Origin: Anaerolineales bacterium
GTDB taxonomy: Bacteria; Chloroflexota; Anaerolineae; Anaerolineales; RBG-16-64-43
Direction: 5' to 3'
DNA length: 47,163 nucleotides
NCBI GenBank assembly: GCA_016932475.1
Contig: JAFGCU010000010.1
Location: 1 to 47,163, forward strand
Position numbers and translations under genes: made by a program
In this document: positions 1-7,341 of the stretch, piece after piece
Layout of the letters: every line of letters begins with the position of its first letter
Position numbering within the stretch: position 1 is the first letter of the stretch
The notes under the pieces: generated by a model
What the model saw: only the letters and a program-made list of their open reading frames with translations
Told to the model about the DNA's origin: nothing
The model's database searches: none

Positions 1-1
1 C

Positions 2-79
2 GAGTACGCCGGGGTGACGGACAACACCAAAAACGCCTGTGACGCTACGTTGAAAATAACTGTGAAAAAAACGGCCTGA
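2..79 (+). CDS. C-terminal tail of an unidentified protein (cut by window edge)
   Basis: An open frame enters from the left edge and ends in TGA at 77-79. It gives 25 residues ending in LKITVKKTA. Alternating hydrophobic residues (TLKITV) suggest a final beta strand, but the fragment is too short to name. The following sequence turns AT-rich, which fits the end of a gene. It could also be a chance frame. Confidence 0.4.
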   Translation, partial: EYAGVTDNTKNACDATLKITVKKTA

Positions 80-468
80 GCAAATACGTTTTTTCTCTTC
101 AATCTAAAAAATTTTAGTAATTGCTCAGGCTTCCTACGATACACTATCCTAACCTCCTCTCCCCCAACCCCTCTCCCCCTTCTCCTTTCGCTCCGCTCAG
201 GGACAGGCCCATAAGGGGAAGGGGGAGAGGGGTGCCTGAACCTCGGTGATCTTCGAGGTGAAGGCGGGGAGAGGGGGTTAGGACAGCAAAGGCTGAGCAG
301 ATACAATTTTTATTGCATTGCGAAAAGATGAAAAATTTTTTCAAAAATATTAAAAATAAATCTTGTTAAATCCTATAAATCCTGTCCATTCTATTTTCCA
401 TGCGTAATAATTAATCGCCTCTTTATCCAAAGAATGCGGGTTTTTGATACGCCGCATGTTGTTCCCCC
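80..468. other. Intergenic region holding one palindromic repeat
   Basis: No convincing gene is seen here. The segment is AT-rich apart from the GC-rich palindromic element at 148-282. The minus-strand open frame over the repeat has the composition of the repeat and is not taken as a gene. The stretch ends at the promoter of the SOS-type operon. Confidence 0.6.
148..282. repeat. Composite palindromic repeat, family A
   Basis: The outer arms CCTAACCTCCTCTCCCC and GGGGAGAGGGGGTTAGG are inverted copies with one mismatch. Inside them lies a second inverted pair (CCCCTCTCCCCCTTCTCC with GGGGAAGGGGGAGAGGGG), followed by a small hairpin CCTCG...CGAGG at 241-258. The right half (GGGGTGCC, hairpin, GAAGGCGGGGAGA, GGGGTT) recurs at 1225-1276, so this is a dispersed family with no coding capacity of its own. 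Confidence 0.75.
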
Positions 469-497
469 TTGACACTAGAACAAATGTTCTGCATACT
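469..497 (+). promoter_or_regulatory. Promoter with a LexA (SOS) box
   Basis: TTGACA (469-474) is followed after 17 bases by CATACT (492-497). The perfect palindrome AGAACAAATGTTCT (477-490) fills the spacer and matches the Gram-positive SOS box GAAC-N4-GTTC. That box type has been reported for LexA of the Chloroflexi member Dehalococcoides. Its position between -35 and -10 is that of a repressor site. The ATG at 504 is 7 bases after the -10, so the transcript is probably leaderless; no Shine-Dalgarno is visible. Confidence 0.8.
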
Positions 498-503
498 GTG
501 GGC

Positions 504-1178
504 ATGGATAATGAACGCGCGCTGGATGTTTCGCAGCAGGCGCCGGCCGGGCTGGCCGCGCTCTACGGGCCGGATTCGGTCCCCTTGGCGCTCGCGCTGA
601 CCGCGCAGATCGCGCTGCGGCGGCCGGTGTGGGTGATAGACGGCGGCAACCGGTTCGACGCGCTGTGGCTGGCGGAGTACGTCGCCCGCAGCGGGCAGGC
701 GCCCGAGCCGGTCCTCGCGCGCATCAACATCTCGCGCGCCTTCACCTGCCACCAGATGGCCGAGCGCATTCTCTCGCTGCCCGCGGAGGCCGCGCCACTG
801 GTGATCCTGCACCTCCTGGATACGTTCTACGACGAGAACGTGCCGATTACCGAGGCGCGCCGGCTGCTCAACGCGCTCTGGCCGGTGTTGCGCCGCCGCA
901 GCCGCAACGTCCCGGTCGCGCTCACCGTGCACCCGCCGCGCTCCGAACGCGTCGCGGACCGGGAATCTTTCTACGACGGGATCCTGCGCCGGGCCGACCG
1001 GCGCGTGGGGCCGGAGCAGGAGGCGGCCGCCCCGCCGCCCCCGACGGCGCTTCCCGGTTTTGACAATCCCCTCCGGGCGAATCTCCCGGCACGGGAGCGG
1101 GATTTCCGGCATCCGCTTCCGCCGCTTGCGGACCGAAATCCATCGCCCGAATCCACCCCACCTCTCCATTTGGGGTAG
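504..1178 (+). CDS. RecA-superfamily-like ATPase with degenerate P-loop (ImuA/Rad55-like), SOS-controlled
   Basis: The protein has 224 residues. Its layout follows a RecA/KaiC-type core: LYGPDSVPLALALTA where the P-loop helix should be, VWVIDGGNRFD like the strand after it, and LVILHLLDTFYDE as a Walker B-like strand. The P-loop lacks the GKT/S lysine, so ATP hydrolysis is doubtful and a structural, ImuA-like or Rad55-like role is more likely. ATG 504 is chosen because the promoter and LexA box lie directly upstream; the in-frame codon at 444 would overlap them. The last residues and the TAG stop fall in an inserted repeat, so the C-terminus may be altered. It is first in a three-gene operon with the small protein and PolB. 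Family assignment is by pattern only. Confidence 0.65.
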   Translation: MDNERALDVSQQAPAGLAALYGPDSVPLALALTAQIALRRPVWVIDGGNRFDALWLAEYVARSGQAPEPVLARINISRAFTCHQMAERILSLPAEAAPLVILHLLDTFYDENVPITEARRLLNALWPVLRRRSRNVPVALTVHPPRSERVADRESFYDGILRRADRRVGPEQEAAAPPPPTALPGFDNPLRANLPARERDFRHPLPPLADRNPSPESTPPLHLG

Positions 1179-1276
1179 TAGGGGCGCAGCATTGCTGCGC
1201 CCCTACGGGAAGGGGAGGAGGGGTGCCTTCCGCCCCGGCGGTCTTTCGGGGCGAAGGCGGGGAGATGGGGTTGGGG
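1154..1276. repeat. Composite palindromic repeat (family A with a nested GTAGGGGCG palindrome)
   Basis: The outer arms CCACCCCACCTCTCC and GGGGAGATGGGGTTGGGG are imperfect inverted copies. Inside is a perfect 29-base palindrome at 1178-1206 (GTAGGGGCGCAGC, centre ATT, then its complement) and a hairpin GCCCCG...CGGGGC. The right half matches the element at 148-282, and the 29-base palindrome has a sister at 11735-11763. It separates genes 1 and 2 of the SOS operon and supplies the stop codon of gene 1. Confidence 0.75.
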
Positions 1277-1290
1277 CAGGAGGTTGAATC

Positions 1291-1575
1291 ATGGGACGGA
1301 CCCTGGTTTCGATCACCCAACAGTTGGCGCAGGCCGAGGAACGCCTCGGCCGCTACCGCCGCGCGCTCACCCGCGCCGACCAGAAAATCTTCGACGACCT
1401 GTTTGCCCTGGCCCGCCGCCGGCTGGCCGCCTCCTCGATGGCCGCCGACCCCCTGCCGATGCAGATCATCCTGCTGGGGATGCTGATCGGCACCGCCTCG
1501 GCCGTGGCCGGCCTCGCGGCGCGCGTGGAGGCGCTCGAACATGAACGCCCGCTCCCTCCCCGCCTGGATCCTTGA
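1291..1575 (+). CDS. Small helical protein of the RecA-like/PolB operon
   Basis: This 94-residue protein starts MGRTLVS and has a strong Shine-Dalgarno (CAGGAGG) 6-7 bases upstream. It is mostly helical, with RYRRALTRADQKIFDDLF as its most characteristic segment, then a hydrophobic stretch (PLPMQIILLGMLIG) and a short coil-like end (ARVEALEHE). It resembles, from memory, short 'MGRT' proteins of haloarchaea, which also carry a YRRAL-x2-xDQ-x3-F-x-x-L pattern; this is unverified. Its last 35 bases overlap the polymerase start in another frame, which suggests translational coupling. A role as partner or adaptor of the polymerase is inferred from position only. Confidence 0.7.
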   Translation: MGRTLVSITQQLAQAEERLGRYRRALTRADQKIFDDLFALARRRLAASSMAADPLPMQIILLGMLIGTASAVAGLAARVEALEHERPLPPRLDP

Positions 1576-4048
1576 CCTCTACCCCGCTCCGGAAGGCATG
1601 GTCCTGTGGCTGAAGACGGACGACGGCCGCGCGCTGCGCGCGGTCGACGAATTGCCGATGAGCTTCTTCATCGCCGCGGAGCCTTCCATTCTGCGCGCCG
1701 CGTGGAAGGAAATCTCCGGGTGGAAAAAAGGGCTGCTTCTCGCGCGCGAGCGCCGCTTCGAGATCCACCGCGGCGAGGAGATCGATCTTTTGAGCGTCAC
1801 CGCGCCGGGGCCGCTCCCCTACCGCGCCGCGGTGCGCGAGGCGCTCGCGCGCTGGCCGGACCTCGCCTTCTACAACGCCGACCTCGACCCGGCCCTGGTC
1901 TACGCGGTCGAGCGCAACGTGTTCCCCCTCGCCGAGTGCCAGGTCACCCTGGAAGGGGCGCGGGTGCGGGCGATTACGACCGGTCGGACCCGCTGGGACC
2001 TGGCCGCCGAGCCGCCGCCGTTCCGCATCCTCACCCTGCGCCTGACCGGCGAACTGCGCGACCCCTCCCACGGGTACCGCGCGCCGCTCGAGATCACCGC
2101 ACCGGGGATGCCCGCCCAAACCTGCGCGTGGGATGACCCGCGCGAACTGGTCGAGGCGGTCCGCAGCGCGATCCTCGCTTACGATCCCGACATCCTGCTC
2201 ACCGCCTGGGGCGATTCGTTCCTGCTGCCCGAACTGATCGCGCTCGCGCGCCGGTCCGGCATCGACCTGCCGCTCAACCGCGACGCGCGCCGGAGCGTGC
2301 TGCGCAAGGGCGAGCGCTCCTACTTCTCCTATGGAAGAATCGTCCACCGTCCCTCCTCGGTCTGGCTTTTCGGCCGTCTGCACATCGACCGCCAGACCGC
2401 CTTCCTGGCCGACGAGTACGGGCTGGACGGATTGGTGGAGCTCGCGCGCACCACGCTCCAGCCGCTGCAGCAGGTGGCGCGCACCTCCTCCGGCACCGGG
2501 ATCAGCGCGATGCAGACGGCCGAAGCCTACCGGCGCGGATGGCTGATCCCCTACCGCAAGCGGACGCCTGAGGATTTCAAGACCGCGCTCGAACTCGTGC
2601 GCGGCGACAAGGGCGGGCTGACCTTCCAGCCCGAGCCGGGGCTTTACGAACACGTGCTCGAACTGGATTTCGCCTCGATGTACCCGAGCCTGATGGTGAA
2701 GTTCAACCTCTCGGCCGAGACGGTCGGGCGGACGTGCCCGAAGTGTGAATCCCGAGGGCCGATAGGCCCGAGGGATCGGCCGCAAGTCGCGCCCTCATCC
2801 CCTCACTCCCCTTCTCCCAGCGCCTGCCCCCCGAGCGATGAGCATCGGTGGACTGCCGATGCGAAGACTTCGCGAGTGGGGGTATGCTGGGAGAAAGGGA
2901 AGGGGGATGAGAGAGGAGAGAAAGGGGAGCGAGGGGATGAGGAAGGAAGAACGAACGATGCTGCGGAGTTGGGCGCCCCGCCGAGAATCATCCCCGAGAT
3001 CGGCTACCCGGTGTGCCAGTGCCGCAAGGGGATCGTCCCGCTCACGCTCGCGCCGCTCCTGGAGAAGCGCCTTGCCCTGAAAAAGGCCGCGCGCGCGCTG
3101 CCCGAGGGGCCGGAGCGCGAAGTGCTGCGCCGCCGGCAGGTGGCGCTCAAGTGGCTGCTGGTGACCTGCTTCGGGTACCTCGGCTACAAGAACGCGCGCT
3201 TCGGGCGGATCGAGGCCCACGAATCCACGACCGCCTGCGGGCGAGATACGCTCCTGCGCGCCAAGGAGATCGCCGAGGAGCGCGGCTACCTCTTCCTGCA
3301 CGCGCTCACCGACGCGCTGTGGATCTACAAGGAGGGTTCGACCGACGCCGACCACCAGGCGCTGGTGGAGGAGATCGGGCGCGATACGGGTGTGCGGATC
3401 GACATCGAGGGGCTCTACCGCTGGCTGGCGTTCCCGCCCTCGCGCCAGTACGCCGGCAACCCGGTAGCCAACCGCTACTTCGGCGCGTTCGAGGACGGCA
3501 AGATCAAGATGCGCGGGATCGAAGCCCGGCGCCACGACACGATCCGCTGGATCCGCGAGGCGCAGGCCGAGATGCTCGAGGTCCTCGCCCGCGCCCGGAA
3601 CGCGGCGGAATACCGCGCGCGCATGGCGGAGGTGTTTGCGATCGCGCGCGGGAAGCTCGCCGACCTGCAGCGCGGCGCGGTTCCGCCGCGCATGCTCGCC
3701 ATCCTGCACCGGCTCTCGCAGCCGCCGGAGGAGTACCGCGCCAATTTGCCGGTGGCGCTCGCGGCGCGCGCGCTGGCGGCGAGCGGGGTGCATCTGGCGC
3801 CGGGCGAATCGGTTGAGTTCGTGCTGACGCTGGGGGGCGGGGCGCGGCCCTACGACATCTGGCGCGCCACCGACCGGGTGGATGCCGCCCGCTACCGCGA
3901 GCTCTTCCTGCGCATGCTCGAAAGCCTGGCCGTCCCGGCCGGATACGACCGCGCCGCGATCCTCGCCCGGCTCGACGGCATCTGGCAGGACCCGCTCCCG
4001 GGGATGGAGCGGGTCGCGACCGGCGGGTTGCTGCCGGCGGCGGCGTAA
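1541..4048 (+). CDS. B-family DNA polymerase, exonuclease motifs absent (PolB2-like)
   Basis: The protein has 835 residues, about 75 of them from an inserted repeat. Motif A is intact (LELDFASMYPS, Asp376). Motif B is partly kept (Lys537 in VALKWLLVTCFGYLGY). Motif C, normally YxDTDS, reads HALTDALW: the first Asp is lost and the second, the metal ligand, is kept as Asp591. No proofreading triad is visible: Exo I reads LTLRLTG (164-170) instead of an xDIEx motif, and the Exo II and III regions (222-232, 281-300) are also degenerate. Polymerase activity without proofreading is plausible. It resembles the archaeal PolB2/Dpo2 group and its few bacterial relatives. The Cys pairs CPKC (399-402) and CQC (492-494) flank the insert and may form a metal site. 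Last gene of the SOS-type operon. Confidence 0.88.
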   Translation: MNARSLPAWILDLYPAPEGMVLWLKTDDGRALRAVDELPMSFFIAAEPSILRAAWKEISGWKKGLLLARERRFEIHRGEEIDLLSVTAPGPLPYRAAVREALARWPDLAFYNADLDPALVYAVERNVFPLAECQVTLEGARVRAITTGRTRWDLAAEPPPFRILTLRLTGELRDPSHGYRAPLEITAPGMPAQTCAWDDPRELVEAVRSAILAYDPDILLTAWGDSFLLPELIALARRSGIDLPLNRDARRSVLRKGERSYFSYGRIVHRPSSVWLFGRLHIDRQTAFLADEYGLDGLVELARTTLQPLQQVARTSSGTGISAMQTAEAYRRGWLIPYRKRTPEDFKTALELVRGDKGGLTFQPEPGLYEHVLELDFASMYPSLMVKFNLSAETVGRTCPKCESRGPIGPRDRPQVAPSSPHSPSPSACPPSDEHRWTADAKTSRVGVCWEKGKGDERGEKGERGDEEGRTNDAAELGAPPRIIPEIGYPVCQCRKGIVPLTLAPLLEKRLALKKAARALPEGPEREVLRRRQVALKWLLVTCFGYLGYKNARFGRIEAHESTTACGRDTLLRAKEIAEERGYLFLHALTDALWIYKEGSTDADHQALVEEIGRDTGVRIDIEGLYRWLAFPPSRQYAGNPVANRYFGAFEDGKIKMRGIEARRHDTIRWIREAQAEMLEVLARARNAAEYRARMAEVFAIARGKLADLQRGAVPPRMLAILHRLSQPPEEYRANLPVALAARALAASGVHLAPGESVEFVLTLGGGARPYDIWRATDRVDAARYRELFLRMLESLAVPAGYDRAAILARLDGIWQDPLPGMERVATGGLLPAAA
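2792..2942. repeat. Palindromic repeat inserted in frame within the polymerase gene
   Basis: The outer arms CCTCATCCCC (2793-2802) and GGGGATGAGG (2933-2942) are inverted copies, as are TTCTCCCAGC (2812-2821) and GCTGGGAGAA (2886-2895). A third hairpin, GCATCGG/CCGATGC, sits at 2842-2862. The same CTCATCCC / TTCTCCCAGC / GCTGGGAGAA / GGGATGAG layout occurs between khpA and rimM (45464-45535). The frame stays open and adds about 75 low-complexity residues (Pro/Ser-rich, then Gly/Glu/Lys-rich) between motif A and the Cys-containing loop. Confidence 0.85.
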
Positions 4049-4509
4049 ACCCCGAAGGACACGAAGAAAACCCGAAAGAGCACGAAGAAAATTATCATCC
4101 ATGGGACGGGGCGGCGCAGTGAGAGACGGGCGGAAACGCCGGGTTAGGTGCCGGCTCGGGAAGCCTGGATCGTCCGCCTTTTTCCCCGGCCGCCGCGACC
4201 ACGGCGGATACGATCCGCAACGGTTCCACGAACTTGTTTTGCGGCATCAATCGTTCCATAATATATCCTTGCCGGAGGCGGATATGCCGGTTGATGCAGT
4301 CCGGAGATCGGGTGATTCCCGAAAGACGGGAGCGGAAAAAACAGGGTAGATTAAAATAGACCGGAGAAAAGCCGAATAGATAATCAAATGAAGGGGTAAT
4401 TCGCGAATTGACGGACGGCCGCCGGAGGAATGCTTGACCGGTGCGGATCGCGACGGGCGATCCTATCCAGCGGCCGGCGGATCATCCTTCATTAAACCCG
4501 GAGGGCGGT
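4049..4509. other. Gene-free stretch after the polymerase
   Basis: No gene is recognised. The first 50 bases hold two near-copies of a short GA-rich phrase (GGACACGAAGAAAACCCGAAA then GAGCACGAAGAAAA), a kind of degenerate direct repeat. The rest has no clear palindrome. An AT-richer segment (4340-4400) may carry the promoter for the DUF3352 gene, but no convincing -35/-10 pair stands out. Confidence 0.5.
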
Positions 4510-6228
4510 ATGAACTCTAAAAAATGGATCGTGGCGGGTGCGGCGGTGCTCGTCGTCGGCTGTCTTTGCCTTTGCTGCGGAGGTTCCGTCATCGTGATCG
4601 CCGATCCCTTCCAGATACACTTGCTGGATCTGATTTTCGGACGGGCCGATCCGCTCGTGCAATCCGTGCCGGATACGGTTCCGGTGATCGCCTCAATCGA
4701 TCTGAAAAGCCTGGCCTCGGCCGATACCCTGGACGTGATAAACGCCTTTGCCGGCGCGTCGGGCGGCGAAGAAACCGAGGACATGCAGGATTACCGGAAA
4801 GAGAAAATCGACCCTTGGATGGAAGAAAACCTTGGGGTAAACATCGAGGAGGATATCCTGCCGTGGCTGGGGCAATTCGTCGATCTGGCCGTCTTTTCCG
4901 TCAACCCCCCTCAGCCGCAGCAGACCCTCCCGCTTGTCGAGCGGATGGTCTTGCTGGCCGAGATCCGTGACCGCGAGAAAGCGGATTCCTTTATTGGAAA
5001 GCTGATCGATTCGACTGCCCGAAAGCTGGGGATTGATTGGGCGGAGGATTCGTACGGCGGAGTCACGGTCCATCGGGGTCTGCTCCAGGGGTACGGCCAG
5101 TCCATGATGTACTTGGCCCGGTCCGGGAACATTTTGCTGTGGACGACGGATGAGCTTTCACTTCGCAAGGTGATCGATACACAATCCGGCAGCGAAACAC
5201 CGATATCGAAGGCGGAATGGTATCGGAAAACGATTGCACAACTGCCGGGTGAAAAGGCTGTGACCTTCCTGGCGTCCGGAAACGCGTTCCAGGATCTCTC
5301 CGGAATGGCGAATTCCACAGTCGGCGGCGTGAACGCCGGAGCCTTCTCGATGCTCAATTACCAGAATGCCGTTCAAGGGGTCGGATTCTCCCTGACCGCC
5401 GTTCCTCAAGGCCTGCGGATGTATACGGTCGCCAATTACGACACGGACCGGTTGACGACTGACCAGCAAGCGGCGTTGTTTTCAGCCGGGGCGTTGAACG
5501 ACACCGAGCGTTTGCCGGATGCCACGCTGGCTTTCCTCTGCGGGCAAAACCTGGGATTAAGCTGGAAAAACGCCAAAGATCTGTTATTGGCCGAGTTGCC
5601 CGGCGGGGATTTCGATGAAACGATGCAATCCCTGGAAAAACAAATCGGGTTCAATCCGGACGAGGACTTATTCCCCTACCTCACCGGCGACTGGTCCATC
5701 GCCCTGCTGCCGAACGCAGAACAAGGATCCGCGGATCCGGAGGGGGCGGACCTCGGGTATGTCGTTTCGGTCGATACCTCCGACGAGGACGATCTGCGGC
5801 GGACTGTCGGAAAATTCAACGATGCCCTGGAGCATGAGCGCGGCGTCACGGTGGAACCGCGTTCTATCGCCGGGATCGACGCGTATCGGCTCATTTCCGG
5901 TCCGGATCATGAGACGCTCGCGGTGTACGGGGTGGGGAAGGATCATCTGACGATCGCCTCCTCGGATTATATTTTTATGGATGTGAACAACGGAGGATCG
6001 TCCATTACTAGCGCGGCGGTGTATGAGGAGGCTTGGTCCGGGATCCCAACCGGGTTCGCGCCGGTATTGTATTTCGATTTGCGCGGAATCATGGACTATG
6101 TGACAGATCGTGAACTCACGGATCAATTTAAGGGGATCCTGGATCCGGTATTGACGGTGGTATTCGGCACGAAGAACGCAGGGCAAGGAACAATCGTAAA
6201 CGTGGTTCAGGTAAACATCGAAAAGTAA
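4510..6228 (+). CDS. Membrane-anchored DUF3352-family protein
   Basis: A 572-residue protein. The ATG at 4510 is preferred because GGAGGGCGG lies just upstream; the frame extends to 4441 without a better signal. Residues about 7-30 form a hydrophobic anchor with a Cys cluster (GCLCLCCGG), so the remainder is probably outside the membrane. The phrase PDTVPVIASIDLKSL soon after the anchor, later repeats of LPDATLAFLCGQNL type, and LGYVVSVDTSDEDDL fit the DUF3352 family, whose biochemical role is unknown. It lies 243 bases upstream of an FHA-winged-helix regulator in the same direction, close to a Ser/Thr kinase, so a link to cell-envelope signalling is possible but unproven. Confidence 0.7.
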   Translation: MNSKKWIVAGAAVLVVGCLCLCCGGSVIVIADPFQIHLLDLIFGRADPLVQSVPDTVPVIASIDLKSLASADTLDVINAFAGASGGEETEDMQDYRKEKIDPWMEENLGVNIEEDILPWLGQFVDLAVFSVNPPQPQQTLPLVERMVLLAEIRDREKADSFIGKLIDSTARKLGIDWAEDSYGGVTVHRGLLQGYGQSMMYLARSGNILLWTTDELSLRKVIDTQSGSETPISKAEWYRKTIAQLPGEKAVTFLASGNAFQDLSGMANSTVGGVNAGAFSMLNYQNAVQGVGFSLTAVPQGLRMYTVANYDTDRLTTDQQAALFSAGALNDTERLPDATLAFLCGQNLGLSWKNAKDLLLAELPGGDFDETMQSLEKQIGFNPDEDLFPYLTGDWSIALLPNAEQGSADPEGADLGYVVSVDTSDEDDLRRTVGKFNDALEHERGVTVEPRSIAGIDAYRLISGPDHETLAVYGVGKDHLTIASSDYIFMDVNNGGSSITSAAVYEEAWSGIPTGFAPVLYFDLRGIMDYVTDRELTDQFKGILDPVLTVVFGTKNAGQGTIVNVVQVNIEK

Positions 6229-6471
6229 TCCCGGGAAACCCGGTGAACCGTGCCGCCCCGGACGGCGTTTCTCTGCCGGTTCGATTGTTGGCTTGCGGCG
6301 GAGGCGTGAGAGGGCATCCCGGGCCGATGGCAGCCTGTCCCGAGCGCAGTGAGGGAAGGGATTGGTCAATTCACATAGTCCGCGATTTCTCGGGGCCGGC
6401 GCCCCTCGGAACGACTTTGCTGGGTTGTCCTGAGGCCAAAGCCGGGATCGGTTAAAATTATTCCAATTCTC

Positions 6472-7080
6472 ATGGCCGATCCGAACGACTCCCCCCGCCT
6501 GACCGATCCCACCGGGCGCGAGCATGTGCTCGCCGAACCGGCCACCTCCATCGGGCGCGGCGTGGAAAACGATATTGTCATCACCAGCAAACGCGTTTCG
6601 CGCGAACACGCCCGGCTTTTGCGCCAGAACCAGGTGACCGTGCTGGAGGATGCCGGGAGCACCAACGGCACTTTTCTGAACGACGAGCGGATCCGCGAGT
6701 CGGCGGAGCTCACCGACGGCGACCGCATCTCCATCGGCGACGTCACATTCGTCTTTCACGATCCGGAAACCACCCTGCGCGACACCTCCGCCTTCGAATT
6801 GGAGATCGACCGTTCGTCGGGGATCGTTCGGATCAACCGCAGGGTGGTCGCGCTCTCCCCGAAGGAATTCCTCCTGCTGGCCTACCTGAACGATCGCCGC
6901 GGCCAGGTCTGCGCCAAGGACGAGATCGGCCGGGCGGTCTGGCCGGAATACCGCGAGGGCGTTTACGATTATCAGATCGAGAACCTCGTCCGCCGCCTGC
7001 GCAACCGGCTGGAGCCGGACCCGGAAAACGTCCGCCTGCTTCTGAATTTGCGCGGGCTTGGGTACAAGCTGGTCGTCTAG
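6472..7080 (+). CDS. FHA domain fused to an OmpR-type winged-helix DNA-binding domain
   Basis: 202 residues in two domains. The N-terminal FHA fold (about 15-95) has the expected phosphothreonine-site motifs: SIGRG, RVSREHARL and STNGTFLN. The C-terminal domain (about 105-202) is an OmpR/PhoB-like winged helix: VVALSPKEFLLLAYL, then ENLVRRLRNRLEP as recognition helix and the wing GLGYKLVV. FHA domains bind phosphothreonine, so this is probably a regulator recruited by a Ser/Thr kinase; one is encoded 1 kb downstream. The order FHA then winged helix is reversed compared with EmbR. No Shine-Dalgarno is seen, but TAAAAT lies 14-19 bases before the ATG, which suggests a very short leader. Confidence 0.9.
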   Translation: MADPNDSPRLTDPTGREHVLAEPATSIGRGVENDIVITSKRVSREHARLLRQNQVTVLEDAGSTNGTFLNDERIRESAELTDGDRISIGDVTFVFHDPETTLRDTSAFELEIDRSSGIVRINRRVVALSPKEFLLLAYLNDRRGQVCAKDEIGRAVWPEYREGVYDYQIENLVRRLRNRLEPDPENVRLLLNLRGLGYKLVV

Positions 7081-7095
7081 AAGAATTTTACGAAA

Positions 7096-7237
7096 GCTGG
7101 TCGAGTAGCCTCGGTAGTCTCCAGGGGTTTTGGAATAGCCGGTCGAGTAGCCCCGGAGGTCTACCGGGGCGTATCGAGACCTCCGTATATTTATCACGGT
7201 CTCGATACGCCTGCAAAGAGCGCAGGCTACTCGACCG
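7096..7237. repeat. Nested palindromic repeat (GGTCGAGTAGCC type)
   Basis: Outer arms CGGTCGAGTAGCC (7140-7152) and GGCTACTCGACCG (7225-7237) enclose inner arms CGTATCGAGACC and GGTCTCGATACG. A partial extra copy of the outer arm starts at 7097 (TGGTCGAGTAGCCTCGG). No reading frame is conserved. It lies between the FHA regulator and the next gene and could form a strong stem-loop in the transcript. Confidence 0.8.
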
Positions 7238-7341
7238 ACTTTTTTCGTCCTTTTGATGGCACGTTGTTAGCGAATTGTTAGCTTGTGGTTAGGCTTCGGC
7301 CCGCCTTGCCGGGGTATCCTTTTCCGCAAGGAAGGTGACCG

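Noticed and set aside
1466-4102. Two long minus-strand open frames (439 and 435 codons) opposite the polymerase gene
   Set aside because: They are antisense to a gene with clear catalytic motifs; open frames on the opposite strand are expected at this GC content. Their translations are Arg/Gly/Ala-rich without motifs.
5668-7197. Minus-strand open frame of 509 codons opposite the DUF3352 end and the FHA-winged-helix gene
   Set aside because: It crosses an intergenic region and two sense genes with convincing domains; no Shine-Dalgarno or recognisable protein.
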